A DNA stretch of 64,000 nt from Anastatus disparis (GCA_017163975.1 JAFFSR010000291.1:2919001-2983000), one strand, 5' to 3'. Numbered from the stretch's first letter, positions 32,498-42,739 are shown. Program-made: numbers and translations. The notes: generated by a model from the sequence alone, not told the origin.

Positions 32498-32789
32498 AAG
32501 GAGGTCACGTATCTCTGTCCTTTTCTAATCAATGAATTAATTTTTTGCAAAAACTAATAATTTCAGCAAAAAATATAGAGAAAGCCGCATCTCGTATCAA
32601 AAAAGCAGTTTTCTTTGATAAAAAAATAAATTTTATAACAAGCGATAAAATCGATTCTTCCTCATCAATGAGAATATTTCTTTTTTTTATACAAGATGCG
32701 GCTTTCTCTTTATTTTTTGCTAAAATTATTAGTTTTTGTAAAAAAATCAATTCTTTGATTAGGGAAGGACAGATATACTCGACCTTCTC
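32498..32789. mobile_element. TTAA-flanked MITE, GAGGAGGTC family, copy 2
   Basis: TTAA (32494-32497), then AAGGAGGTCACGTATCTCTG; the right end is CAGATATACTCGACCTTCTC with TTAA (32790-32793). It is a shortened relative of copy 1 in mirror image: variant GTCACGTATCTC is now on the left and GTCGAGTATATC on the right. Confidence 0.8.
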
Positions 32790-33628
32790 TTAAGTAATCT
32801 TTGAATCGTATCATGAAAAATATTGTTAAAAATTCTGGTTAAAAAATTGCAAACTCAATAATTATATCAGTTAAAAATTATATATATTTTATTTATAAAA
32901 AATCATTGCATTTTGTAAATTTTCATTTTCATAAAAATAAACGTTTTTCCTTTATATTCGATATGTTTATTAATAAAACAATGTTTCTGCAAAGAAAAGA
33001 AAAAATTTTAATGATTTGAAAGCGATTTTTATTATTACTTGCAAAATATTTATCATTATTGATAAGTAAAAGTTTTTTTGATGGAATAAAAAGGAGTATT
33101 AATAATTACTTAGAATAAAAATTAAACATGTCCACATATTTCAAATCGAATAATTGCTAAAAACAATAACTTTAATCTATCCAATATATGCGAAACTATT
33201 GCTGAAAACCAATGTTTATTAGGATAAAAATCTATATTTTTCAACTACCCCTTATTCATCGATTTTTCTATCATTTTAAAAATATTCCTTACATAAAAAT
33301 CTTGGTAGTTTATTGTTAGAGAGAAAATAAAAATATATTTAATGATGAAAAAAATTTTTGCATGAAAATCAAAGAAATATGAAAAAAATCGAGAATACAA
33401 TTATTATCACTTTACAAATATTTGCAATTTTTAATAACTATTTTTTTGTTTATTGAAACTATAAATAAATTATAAGAATTAGTTACAATATATAATTAAT
33501 GGTTACAAGTAATAGTTACAATATATAACTAAACTTGTATGAACAAACGTTATAATTACCATGAATAATAAAATAATTTCATTTACAACATTTTCGTGAA
33601 TTCGGATTGATCGTAATCAAACTTATGA

Positions 33629-33671
33629 CATCTCATTTTAAAGTTCTTTCTCTTAGCTTTAAAATGAGATG
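33629..33671. other. 15-bp perfect hairpin
   Basis: CATCTCATTTTAAAG, a 13-nt loop rich in CTT, then CTTTAAAATGAGATG. It stands alone just outside the foldback element. It could be an RNA stem-loop or the remnant of a MITE. Confidence 0.55.
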
Positions 33672-34059
33672 TTACACGTCTAAAAATATTGATTTAGTAA
33701 GCCACAGCAATGATTTGCGTTTAGAGTGTCCGTAATAGGTGCAGTTATTTTAACTAAAATATACCTTATTTTTAAAAAATGTTTGCACCAATATAAATAA
33801 TTTTTTAAGGTACTCCGAATTAAAAAAAAAACATCAAAATCGGTCTTTTATTGACTGAGATACGGTTAATTTTTACAAATTTCATTGGAATGAAGTCTTT
33901 CGTAAACTTTCCTCACGCGCAAATAGAAGCATATTATTATTGTTATTATTGTTTTAGTTTTTATAATAAAGAATTGCATTTGTAAAAATCTAATCATAGA
34001 TTTTTAAAAAATCTAATCATAGATTTTTAAAATATAAGTCTTTAACTAACAAATGCCGC
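33672..34059. other. no gene seen
   Basis: AT-rich spacer with a short local duplication (AATCATAGATTTTTAAAA at about 33990 and 34014). Confidence 0.4.
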
Positions 34060-34063
34060 TTAA

Positions 34064-34448
34064 GAGCAGGCCGGATTCGCTGTCCTTGTCTAATTGAAAT
34101 TTTTGTTATTTACTCAAGTATTAATCGGTGTATCTGCAGATTGAAGGTTAAGCGCAACAGATATTATTATTACAAATATTTATGCACAAGAAGAAAAAAA
34201 TCTACCGATTTGTTTTTGAGAAAAGTAAGGAACGCAAAAATATTATAAACATAAACTTTTACTTCGGTGTTCCTTACTTTTCTCAAAAACAGAGCGGTAG
34301 AATTTTTTTTTCTTGTGCATAGATGTTCATAATAATAATATCTATTGCGCTCAACTTTTAATCTGAAGATACACCGATTAATACTTGAGTAAATAACAAA
34401 CAACTCAATTGTTACTCGGGCGGTATCAGGATCTACTCCGGCCTGCCG
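34064..34448. mobile_element. TTAA-flanked MITE, GAGCAGGCC type
   Basis: TTAA (34060-34063), then GAGCAGGCCGGATTCGCTG; the right end is ...CTCCGGCCTGCCG with TTAA (34449-34452). The arms pair closely inside (ACTCAAGTATTAATCGGTGT and its complement; GAGAAAAGTAAGGAACGC / GTTCCTTACTTTTCTC). Its ends resemble the right end of 31626-32006. Confidence 0.8.
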
Positions 34449-34452
34449 TTAA

Positions 34453-35011
34453 TTTGTTTCTTAATATTTGTAAACTAAGTGACTGTGATTTAAAAAAAAG
34501 TCCTATCTCGACTCCTATTGGCCTTAGAGAGATCTTTTTTTTTTGAATCTTCGTTTCGAACTCAGCTATAAGAATATTCAAATTAAAAATTCATGAAAGT
34601 TATAAATAAAGCTCCATCTTTTTTATTTATAAAAAAAATATCCTCTTTTTTAAAGCGTTATAAAAAAGGTTGCAATTGAATTTTCTCATTTGCTCCTAAT
34701 GGGATATGGAAATTTCAAGCTTCGTGAAGAGTTTAAACCCTTATGCAACATAATATGTTCATTCAAAAAAAAATGATAGCTTTCAACATTATGTGTCTTG
34801 GGATAAACAATAGGGAATATCTTAGCAACAAATTAACCGATCTGCTGTTACAACCTTTCCTTTAGTTTAGATTAATGAAGGCTTCCTTCGAGAAGTGAAA
34901 AAATATCTAAAAAATTATTTTTGCAATAAATAATTGACAAAAATAATGGCAACACCACTCAAATTGTAGGTCTTTTAATCCTCCAATACTTTTATTATAA
35001 ACTTTTTTTTC
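34453..35011. other. no gene seen
   Basis: AT-rich DNA without recognised features. Confidence 0.4.
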
Positions 35012-35015
35012 TTAA

Positions 35016-35248
35016 CCCTTTCAGTCACAGGAGCCACGATAGTGGCACCCTTTCTCATTTTCTTTTTTTTATTGTTTAATTCGCACTTTAAGTTTGATCT
35101 TTATTCTTTTTGCATTTTCATATAAATGAGTGTTCATTTTATAAGTATCATATGATATATTTTGAATATATGATTGTAAATAAATCTAAAAAATTAATGT
35201 ATGATAGAAAATACGTGTTTTTGCGAAAATAATTCGTGATTGAAAGGG
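35016..35248. mobile_element. short piggyBac-type MITE
   Basis: TTAA (35012-35015), then CCCTTTCAGTCAC; the right end is GTGATTGAAAGGG with TTAA (35249-35252). TTAA followed by CCCTTT is the classical piggyBac end. Internal GAGCCACGATAGTGGCACC is a small palindrome. Length 233 bp, no coding capacity. Confidence 0.85.
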
Positions 35249-35465
35249 TTAAACGCATACATTACTTTAAAGAATTAAAAAACCTGTTTGCCCAACTTTG
35301 CACCCTCCTGGAGCATTTTCTACAGTTTTTTTTTGGTTACATTTTACATAGGGTATGTTTCTTCATCGTCCTTAACAACTTTGTATAGGTTTCATTAAAC
35401 CCCGATTCAATGTCCACAAAATGTCTATATTGATTGGACTACATATGAATTTATAGATCCTAAAA

Positions 35466-36190
35466 TTAGCTATCCATAAAAAATGGCTTTTTCGAGAAAA
35501 ATGCATATTACATTTTTTACAAAAATTACAATTGCACTCTTGTTTTTTTATGAAAAAAAAAGAAAAAAGAGTGGAATCGAAAGAGCATCTCCTATAGCAT
35601 TAAACGGAAATAGATTAATTTTTAATGGTCAGTAAAAAAACGAAATAGAACGTTTAAAAAAAAAGTTTCGATTTAAAAAAATTGTAAATTCATTAAACAC
35701 TTTTAAAAAGTGCATAAAAAATACATTTTTTATGATATTGGGATCTGACATAGACCAGACGCTCTCTAGTGGATAAAATCTGAACGAATGGTAGCATACA
35801 AGCAGAAAGCGTTCTTATATGTTCTTGTGTGTCTTGCGTGAAAAGGTTATTATATCACCGATATTTTTGCTATTTTTAATGTACTTTATTATATGTCCTG
35901 TTCTGAAAACTTGTTCACCTTCTATAAAATTACGTTTGGTAGGATTAGTATCTGCCCAATAGCACAGAAATATTCATAATTAACAAAAACAGGTACTTGC
36001 TCCATATATGACATTGTAAATTGTATTCTATGGTTCGCCATCTTAGCTTAGACCACGCCCCTATGTCAAATCCCAATTGAAAAACAAAAAAATACGTATG
36101 CGCTTAATTTCGGAATGGAATAATAAAAAAAACTTTAATGTGATTCAGAGAGATAGGTGCACTTGGCCTGCATGATTTGAGATGCAATCA
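35466..36190. mobile_element. diverged relic of the 505-bp TIR of the 16-19 kb transposon
   Basis: TATCCATAAAAAATGGC... to ...GGCCTGCATGATTTGAGATG tracks the right TIR at 18478-18875 with substitutions and small indels, and it is split by a MITE at 35740-36075. Homology may begin slightly earlier, near 35440. Only one TIR is seen, so it is a truncated copy or an end left by deletion. Confidence 0.7.
35740..36075. mobile_element. MITE with GGGATCTGACATAG termini nested in the TIR relic
   Basis: The left end GGGATCTGACATAG and right end CTATGTCAAATCCC are inverted repeats with one mismatch. ATT lies on both sides. Removing the insert with one ATT restores the host word GATATTGAAAAA found in the intact TIR. 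A 3-bp target fits PIF/Harbinger-type movement. Confidence 0.75.
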
Positions 36191-36498
36191 GCAGTTCAAG
36201 CATTTTAGCATATTAACTCTCGAAGGTATTATATCACCTTAAAATAAATGGGCAATGTTGCTTGAATTTGAGGGATTCGACTGAGTTATTTACTTATAAT
36301 AAATTACTAAAAGCACTTTGATACTGCCTGATATCTTCGATGGAATGAACGTTAGAATTTGTGGTACTAAATCAAAAGACTCCGCGTAGCAATTGTTCTA
36401 TCAAGCAGCGTCAAGGTTTATTGATTCGAGTGGTGCTGCAACAAAGTCATCGTCAAGATGGCGTCGGACATAGATAAAGAGCAATATTTTCAATATCA
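36191..36498. other. no gene seen
   Basis: Short unique-looking stretch; ATGGCGTCGG occurs at about 36459 but no ORF follows. Confidence 0.4.
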
Positions 36499-36911
36499 CA
36501 CTAAGCGAAATTGGCTCTTAAAGCAAGTGGAATCCACTTGCCGCTAACAGGAATTCTTCTTGTTTTACGTCCTAATAGCGATCTGCTTAAATCAAGCATA
36601 AAATTTATTTGCTACAATCCACTAGCCACAAGTGGATATATATTTGATTCAAATTAATTTATCTACTAATCGCAAGTGAATATAAAAAAAATCCACTTGC
36701 AGTTAGTGGATTTCAGTTTGATGTAAATATACATCTACTAAATGCAAATGGATTTCATGTTGAATCAAACAGATATACCACGTGAAGGAAAAAGGACTTA
36801 TTTTTCGAAATAACAGATTTCTACTTCCATGAAGTAAATTTCATGTTGATTCAAACAGATCGCACTTAAATAGAATGTTCTTCTTGCTTCAAGAGCGGAT
36901 TTCTCTCAGTG
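36499..36911. mobile_element. MITE with CACTGAGAGAAAT termini (copy A)
   Basis: The left end CACTAAGCGAAATTGGCTC and right end GAGCGGATTTCTCTCAGTG are diverged inverted repeats, both continuing into TTAAAGCAAG / CTTGCTTCAAG. The interior is rich in small hairpins of the form CCACTAGCCACAAGTGG and CCACTTGCAGTTAGTGG. Confidence 0.65.
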
Positions 36912-37054
36912 CACGGAAAAGAACCAAAATTTTTTGTGAAAGTTTTAGTATGTATAATATGTGGTGCAGTGTTTCATGAAAACTGTTTGGAAAGAAAATC
37001 AAATATAATTCAGCATGAAAATTGTTTAGTGATCAAAAAAGAGATATGCGTCTA
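36912..37054 (+). pseudogene. fragment of a Cys/His (PHD-like) ORF
   Basis: The frame gives KFFVKVLVCIICGAVFHENC followed by LERKSN and IQHENCLVI. The CX2CX4HX2C spacing resembles the PHD-like finger found in ORF1 of some LINEs. Only about 45 residues lie between two MITE copies; the rest of the 63-residue frame runs into MITE sequence. Probably a remnant of a LINE ORF1, but this is weak. Confidence 0.35.
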
Positions 37055-37335
37055 CACTGAGAGAAATTCGCTCTTGAAGCAAGAAGAATATTCTACTTGA
37101 GTACGATCTGTTTGAGTCAACTTGAAATTCACTTCATGGAAGTAGAAATCTATCATTACAGAAAATGAGTGCTTTTTCCTTCACGTGGAATATCTAATTG
37201 AATCAACATGAAATATGTTTGCATTTAGTGGATGTTTATTTGCATCAAACTGAAATCCACTAGCTGCAAGTGGATTTTTTTTGAAGTAAGTTTATATACA
37301 TTCAAACGAAGAAGAAATCCACTTAGTTGAAATCA
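37055..37335. mobile_element. inverted partial copy of the CACTGAGAG MITE (copy B)
   Basis: CACTGAGAGAAATTCGCTC begins the copy. It then follows, as reverse complement, the right two-thirds of copy A (AAATCCACTAGCTGCAAGTGG near 37251 against 36700). The far end is missing or degraded near 37330. A and B together form a palindrome with a 143-bp spacer. Confidence 0.65.
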
Positions 37336-37784
37336 CCAAAATTAGCACCACTATACAATTTAGATTTATAATTACAATAATTCTGATATGTCGGATGTTT
37401 ATTTTGTATTTAAATATATATATATATATACACGGAGAGAAATGTCCCATTAAATTTTAGTATTATGTAAAGGAAAAGAGGAACAAATTATATTAATATT
37501 AAATTTTATTAGAAATATGGCAAAAACTACTACAGTTATACCAAATTTTGCTATTCAGAATAGTAATTTTTTCATTTTGCAAGTTTGTTCTTTCTTTTCT
37601 ATACGGTATAAAATTTTTAAAATTTTATAAATATTCTGTATTTTATTCTTATTATTTATGTGTTATGACCAAACTTGGTTCGAGCATTGAGTTTTTCACT
37701 ACAAAAATTTATTTTAATTTCGTTGGAAACCAGTCAACCGTCCCAGGACTTACCTTGTTACTTTATTGAGCAAATACACACACA

Positions 37785-37789
<5 letters not shown>
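37336..37789. other. no gene seen
   Basis: AT-rich sequence with short TA runs near 37410. ACACGGAGAGAAATGTCC at about 37430 looks like another start of the CACTGAGAG-type terminus, without a visible partner. Confidence 0.4.

Positions 37790-37814
<25 letters not shown>
37790..37814. repeat. (TA)n at the Helitron 3' end
   Basis: A TA run immediately before CTAG. Helitrons insert between A and T, so this is a fitting target. Confidence 0.7.
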
Positions 37815-37815
<1 letters not shown>

Positions 37816-37850
37816 TAGGGGGGTACCCCCCTGCTCGCTTCGCTCACCAA
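37815..37850 (-). other. Helitron 3' terminus: palindrome plus CTAG
   Basis: On the minus strand: GGTGAGCGAAGCGAGCAG, then GGGGGGTACCCCCC, which overlaps the closing CTAG (37815-37818). GC-rich in AT-rich DNA. The palindrome directly abuts the CTAG, closer than in typical Helitrons. Confidence 0.55.
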
Positions 37851-38245
37851 CCCCTATTTGTTATTTAGGTTACATTATCTTTATTTTTTTATTTTTATCA
37901 ACTGTAAAAAATATAATTATTAGAATATATTAAGTTATACTCAAAAATATATTTGAATATTTATTACAAACCCATTTTTGTTTTCCTTATTTATATGATG
38001 TTATATAATATAAGTTTTTATTGTTTATATAGAACCAATTTTCATAAATACTAATATCTTATAAATGTCCGTAGCATTAATAAATTTTTGTTTTTTTACC
38101 TAAATTATTAAATTTATAAAGTTTGTATTATAAATATATTTCTATATTTTCCACACCACCTAGTATTTTTAAATACCGAGGTATATATGTAGGTGCGTTT
38201 TTTTTAATGGTTTCCCCAGGAGGCCTATTTCCACTCTCATTTTTT

Positions 38246-38345
38246 AAAAATGTTTTTTTTTTAATAAATAAATAAGAAAAAATGTTTTTTTTTTAATAAA
38301 TAAATAAGAAAAAATGTTTTTTTTTAATAAATAAATAAGAAAAAT
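38246..38345. repeat. 32-bp tandem repeat, three copies
   Basis: AAAATG, a run of 9-11 T, AATAAATAAATAAG, repeated three times. It lies in the 3' part of the Helitron. Confidence 0.85.
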
Positions 38346-38837
38346 AATTTTTTTATTTATATATTAAAAATAAAAAATTACATCTTTTAAATATGTTCGC
38401 TAAAATATAAAATATTAAAAATAATATGTATATTAAATTTAATATATTTAAATATACAAAAAAATATTACTTATACTTACTATTAAACAGTATTTAGAAA
38501 TTCAAAAATTTTTTTAATTCATAAATTTAGAATATTAAAAAAATTTTACCTATTTTTATTATGACTAAAAATTTTGAAAACAGAAATTTAAAAAATTTTT
38601 ATGTATTATCCTTTTTTTGTCAATATACTTAGAATTTTTTTCATCTTTTTGTTCTAATTTTTGTAAATATTGTAAAATTATTTAATATAATTGTTTATAA
38701 AATTTTATATAATTTTTTACCTACTTTTATAAATAAAAAATAATATTTCTGGAAAATACTTCTTGGAATTTTTATATGTAATATTAATTATATATACATA
38801 ATTCATACATATATTTTGTATAAAAATAAATTATTTT

Positions 38838-39074
38838 TTAGCATGTAAATTTTTTTTTCCTATTAGACTTCGTACTAAAATTTTTCTTACAATAAATACA
38901 TAATTTCTTTTTTTGTACGTGAGTTCTTTCATGTCTTCTAATATTTTTAATTTTAATAAATAAGCCGCATGTTCTACAACTTATAGTTTTAATATGAATT
39001 CTATTTATATGTATTTTTAAAAATTCAGATGTAGAATAAGAATTTTTGCAAAACGGGCATTGAAATACATCCAT
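38838..39074 (-). CDS. small C2H2 zinc-finger protein within the Helitron
   Basis: The 78-residue ORF starts MDVFQCPFCKNSY. Finger 1 is CX2CX12HX4H (C6, C9, H22, H27). Finger 2 is CX2CX11HX3H (SCRTCGLF...RRHERTH). A third begins CIYCKKNF but lacks its histidines before the stop. The HERTH linker end is typical of DNA-binding fingers. It lies about 700 bp downstream of the helicase on the same strand and upstream of the terminus. It may be cargo captured by the Helitron or an accessory gene. No other exon was recognised. AT-rich codon use matches its surroundings. Confidence 0.6.
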   Translation of the reverse strand: MDVFQCPFCKNSYSTSEFLKIHINRIHIKTISCRTCGLFIKIKNIRRHERTHVQKKKLCIYCKKNFSTKSNRKKKFTC

Positions 39075-39776
39075 TTTTCCTATTAATATTAAGTTTAAAC
39101 ATTAATTTTCATTAAATAATAATTTAATAAAAAACTTGGGAAACATTTTAATTATATTTTATATATAGGGATTTATAATTTTATTTAAGTTTAATTTTAT
39201 TCTGTTTCTATTATATTTAAAAAAAATGAAATATAATAAGCATAACACATTTAATAATTTACATCAATGACTTTTTAGCGGTCCACCTTTGCTTTGACAT
39301 TTTCATTGATTGCAATTTTCTAATGTGAAAGAGAGAGAAAGAGAAAGAGTCTACTAACTCTTTACTTAGCTGCCAACCCGACACTGAAGTGGCTTTTGCT
39401 GATCGCTTGCTCTACGCACGCACTAATATTCACAGTGAAAAATTTGTTAGCTTTTGTCGACAAAAATCGCATCATGAGTAGCGCGGCTCACGAAACAGCT
39501 ACCACTCCGATATTTTCGACTAATTACTTTCTGACAGCTATGCAGAAACTGTTTTAGCTTTCAATTTAATTTAAAACAAGTTTTACAAAAGAAAAAAATC
39601 TTTAATTTTAGTGAAATAAAAATAAAATACCCTTTAAGTGAATGAAATTTACACAACAAAATGAAATTTGAAAATCAATTAATCGTTAAAATTAAATGAA
39701 ATGAATTAATAAAAATGGTAAGAATTTAAATAAATTATTTATTGAAAATTTCCGTCCAAACAATGTTATCTATTTT

Positions 39777-41265
39777 TTATGTATCATTTAAATTATTTTG
39801 AATATAAATATTATTAAAAGTTTTACATCTTGACAAAGCAACGTACAATTGACCATGTAAAAACAATGGTCTTCTTATAAATAAGCCTACATTATCGAAA
39901 CTTTGACCTTGTGGTTTATTTATAGTTATTGCAAATGCTAATATAATTGGAAATTGTTTTCTGTAAAGAATAAATGGTAAGGAAGAATTATTTCCTGTAT
40001 TTAAAGTAATTTTTGGAATAAAAACTTTATTTCTACTTTTATCGCCTGTTATTATTTCAGCTTCAATATTATGTTTATATAAATTTATAATTTTCAATCG
40101 TGTACCATTACATAATCCTTCCGATATACTTGAATTTCTTAACAACATTACTATAGCATTAACTTTTAAATTAATTTATAAGGTGGTCAACCTTTAATTT
40201 TATTTAAAAATTCTATTTGGTAATTCAAATAAATGTTATCATCAGTTTGATCAACACCTTTATGCGTAGCGTAATCAATACTATAATATGTTTCAGTTTT
40301 TCCATTTAATAAATTTAATACTTTTTTATTTAAATTATCAATATCTTCATTATGAGGAGCTAATATAATTTTTTCTTTGCAACAATTTTTATTAATATTT
40401 GAATAAATTTTAGAACAAATATCGTTAGTTTGTAATTTGTTTGGAATTATGAAAGGGTTTATTTTGCCATCACCAATTTGTAATAGAAATGAAGCAAATT
40501 TTTTATTTTTAGATCGAACATTTTTTTGTTAATTTTAATATACTAAAAAATTGCCATAAATATGAACTTTTTATTGTTTCTTCTATAATTAAATTTTTAT
40601 TTCCATGTTTAACAACTGGTAAAATTCGTCGAAAATCACCACCTAAAATAATTAATTTTCCACCAAAAAAAAATTACTATTACAAACATCTTTTAATGTA
40701 TTATTAACTATTTCTAATGCTTTTTTAGAATCATTGATGCTTCATCCCATATTATTATATCAGCTTCTCTTAATTTTTTTTATCTGATTGTAATTCTAAA
40801 AATGCATTTTTAATTGTATTTAAATTTAAAGGTGATCTAAAAGTCTTATGACTTGTCATTCCTTTAGGTAATAAAGTAGATGCAATACCAGTCCAAGCCA
40901 TAGACAAAATTTTTTTATTAATTGATATAAAATAAAATATTAAAGTCTTATATAAAAAAGTTTTTCCTGTTCCTTCAGGACCATCGATAAAATATATTTT
41001 TTTATTATCTTTTTCAGTTAAAATTTCAAAAATTAATTTTTGTTCATTGTTTAATTTATTATACATTAATTTAAAATTTTTTTTTGCTTTCTATTTCATC
41101 ATGATGATTATTGTTCAAAGTAATTGAATTCATTTTTGGTTCAGGTAAACCAAAATCTTTACAAGATATATATTCATTAATAAAAATATTATTAAGTTCA
41201 AATAAAGCATTATTTTCTTTATTTTCATTAAAATCTTCAACAAAATAATTAGTAGTGGAGGTTGG
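39777..41265 (-). pseudogene. Helitron Pif1-like helicase, frameshifted and N-terminally truncated
   Basis: Order on the minus strand: NALFELNNIFINEYIS and DFGLPEPK (about 41215-41130), then LNNEQKLIFEIL and the Walker A box IDGPEGTGKTFLYKTL (41066-40770). Next come an IIWDEAS-type Walker B region, GGKLIILGGDFRRILPVV and IGDGKINPF in shifting frames (40760-40450). KIILAPHNEDIDNLNKKVLN follows. The last ORF (40148-39777) has GLCNGTRL, TINKPQGQSFDNVG and HGQLYVALSRC (motif VI). This is the complete Helitron SF1 helicase order. At least three frame changes disable it. The upstream Rep HUH domain is missing. Confidence 0.8.
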
Positions 41266-41414
41266 CGCGCTTTCGCACAGGGGGCTTGTGGAATTTCCAT
41301 TCTTTTAAGCAATAATTGTACAATTTATAAAATTTATCATAAAAATTATTAACTTAATATGTTTGTTCTGTATATTTAAAGTAAAAGCAGTAGGCGCAAA
41401 CAATAAAAGTTAGC
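41250..41414. repeat. direct repeat copy 1 with GC-rich head
   Basis: TTAGTAGTGGAGGTTGGCGC, GCTTTCGCACAGGGGGCTTG, then AT-rich sequence ending AACAATAAAAGTTAGCA. Repeated at 41714-41907. It marks the point where helicase homology stops. Confidence 0.75.
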
Positions 41415-41713
41415 ACAGACTCTCTCCGTCTCACTCTTATACTCACACATCAAGCATAAAAATCTACGTTGTGCTGTGCGACTCAAAACGAAGATGGATA
41501 TATGCGTATACTATATCATAGTATACGAGTAATTTTTTATCCTCGTTACAAGTGGTACACTTGATTCATTAGATACCCATTATAAAATAATTCAAAGTAA
41601 TATTAAAAATACTAAAAAACATTGATCTAATTTAAAATATAAAAATTATAATGTTAAAAGAACATTTTAAATTTAAAATAATTTCAAAGAATTAATATGT
41701 TTTACAGTTTTAC

Positions 41714-41907
41714 TTAGTAGTGGAGGTTGGCGCGCTTACGCACAGGAGGCTTGCGAAATTTCCATTTTACCATATTTGATATCATTTATTCTTTCAAACA
41801 ATAATTATATAAAATTTTATAAAATTTATCATAAAAATTATTAACTTAATATGTTTGTTCTATATATTTAAAGTAAAAGCAGTAGGTGCAAACAATAAAA
41901 ATTAGCA
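41714..41907. repeat. direct repeat copy 2
   Basis: Same sequence as 41250-41414 with an extra segment of about 27 bp (CATATTTGATATCATTTATT) in its first third. The two copies lie 464 bp apart and could be ends of a small element or a Helitron 5' module. Confidence 0.75.
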
Positions 41908-41924
41908 AGAAGCTTTTTAAATGA

Positions 41925-42300
41925 TGGAATTTGAATAAAATTGAGGATCAAAGAGGATGAGCTAAGGAGCAGCTAAGGAAGAGGAACGAAAACGTAAAAT
42001 AACATAAAATAACAAAAGAAAAAGGTAAAATTTGAGGATTTACTTGAGGAGGAGCAAAAATGACCTAAAATAACGTAAAAATAACCGAAAAAAGTGATGG
42101 ATTTTCTGAGGAAGAGAAAAGGAAGAGAAAATGAAGGCATGAGGAAACTCAAAAGAAGAGAAAAAAAAGAGGGGAGGAAGGGAAAAGGAAAAGAAAAGGA
42201 AGAGGAACAAATAACGTAGAATAACGTAAAAATTAAGGGGAAAAAAAGAGGATCAAAATTAGGTAAGAGGATGAGGAAAGGAAGAGAAGGGGAGGACCTT
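41925..42300 (+). repeat. purine-rich tract with AATAACGTAAAATAAC motif
   Basis: About 370 bp in which the plus strand is overwhelmingly A and G (GAGGAAGAG..., GGAAAAGGAAAAG), with ATAACGTA-type words recurring four to five times. It resembles a decayed polypurine minisatellite. No ORF of note. Confidence 0.7.
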
Positions 42301-42355
42301 GGTCGTAGAAAATTTCCTTACAACTATATAATATAGAGAGATATAATATAGAGAG

Positions 42356-42360
<5 letters not shown>

Positions 42361-42411
<51 letters not shown>
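42361..42411. repeat. (TA)n microsatellite
   Basis: A 51-bp TA run; the minus-strand ORF over it is an artefact. Confidence 0.95.
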
Positions 42412-42415
<4 letters not shown>

Positions 42416-42695
42416 TCATCTATAAAAAATTTTATAATTTGAATTTTTGTTCTAATAATTAATTCAATTGAGTCAAATTCAATTTAATCATTCGTTCTAT
42501 GATATACTAAGAATGTTATATGATACGATTTGCATTTCATTCATTATATTCGTCACATTCGATTTGAGTGACACTGTTATGTAAGTTAAGTCGTGCGCAC
42601 ACTACAATTGTGTCACATACAGTTCGACTGCTGAGTGTCACCTACGTCACTAGCCGTTGTTATTTGTCTCATTTGTTATGAATTAGGTTATATTC

Positions 42696-42739
<44 letters not shown>

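Larger units (their letters stand above)
31275..33571. mobile_element. foldback element that hosts three MITEs
   Basis: TTATTATTCATG..AATTATAACGTTTG at 31275 returns inverted at about 33537-33571. Pairing continues inward for about 300 bp to CTACCAAGATTTTTATGTAAGG near 31529, inverted near 33283. Between the arms sit TTAA-flanked MITEs at 31626-32006, 32011-32384 and 32498-32789, plus AT-rich filler. No transposase. The MITEs inserted after this element formed. Confidence 0.75.
37815..41265 (-). mobile_element. 5'-truncated Helitron-type element
   Basis: Read on the minus strand it carries a Pif1-like helicase (41265-39777), a C2H2 zinc-finger ORF (39074-38838) and a terminus at 37815. The terminus is a 14-bp palindrome (six G, TA, six C) running into CTAG next to TA-rich DNA. 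Helitrons end in a hairpin followed by CTRR and insert between A and T, which matches. The Rep nuclease part is absent: recognisable helicase homology stops near 41265 at a GC-rich repeat. A Helentron variant is possible. Confidence 0.65.

Noticed and set aside
42233..42415. Tyr-Ile-rich ORF
   Set aside because: Translation of the (TA)n microsatellite.
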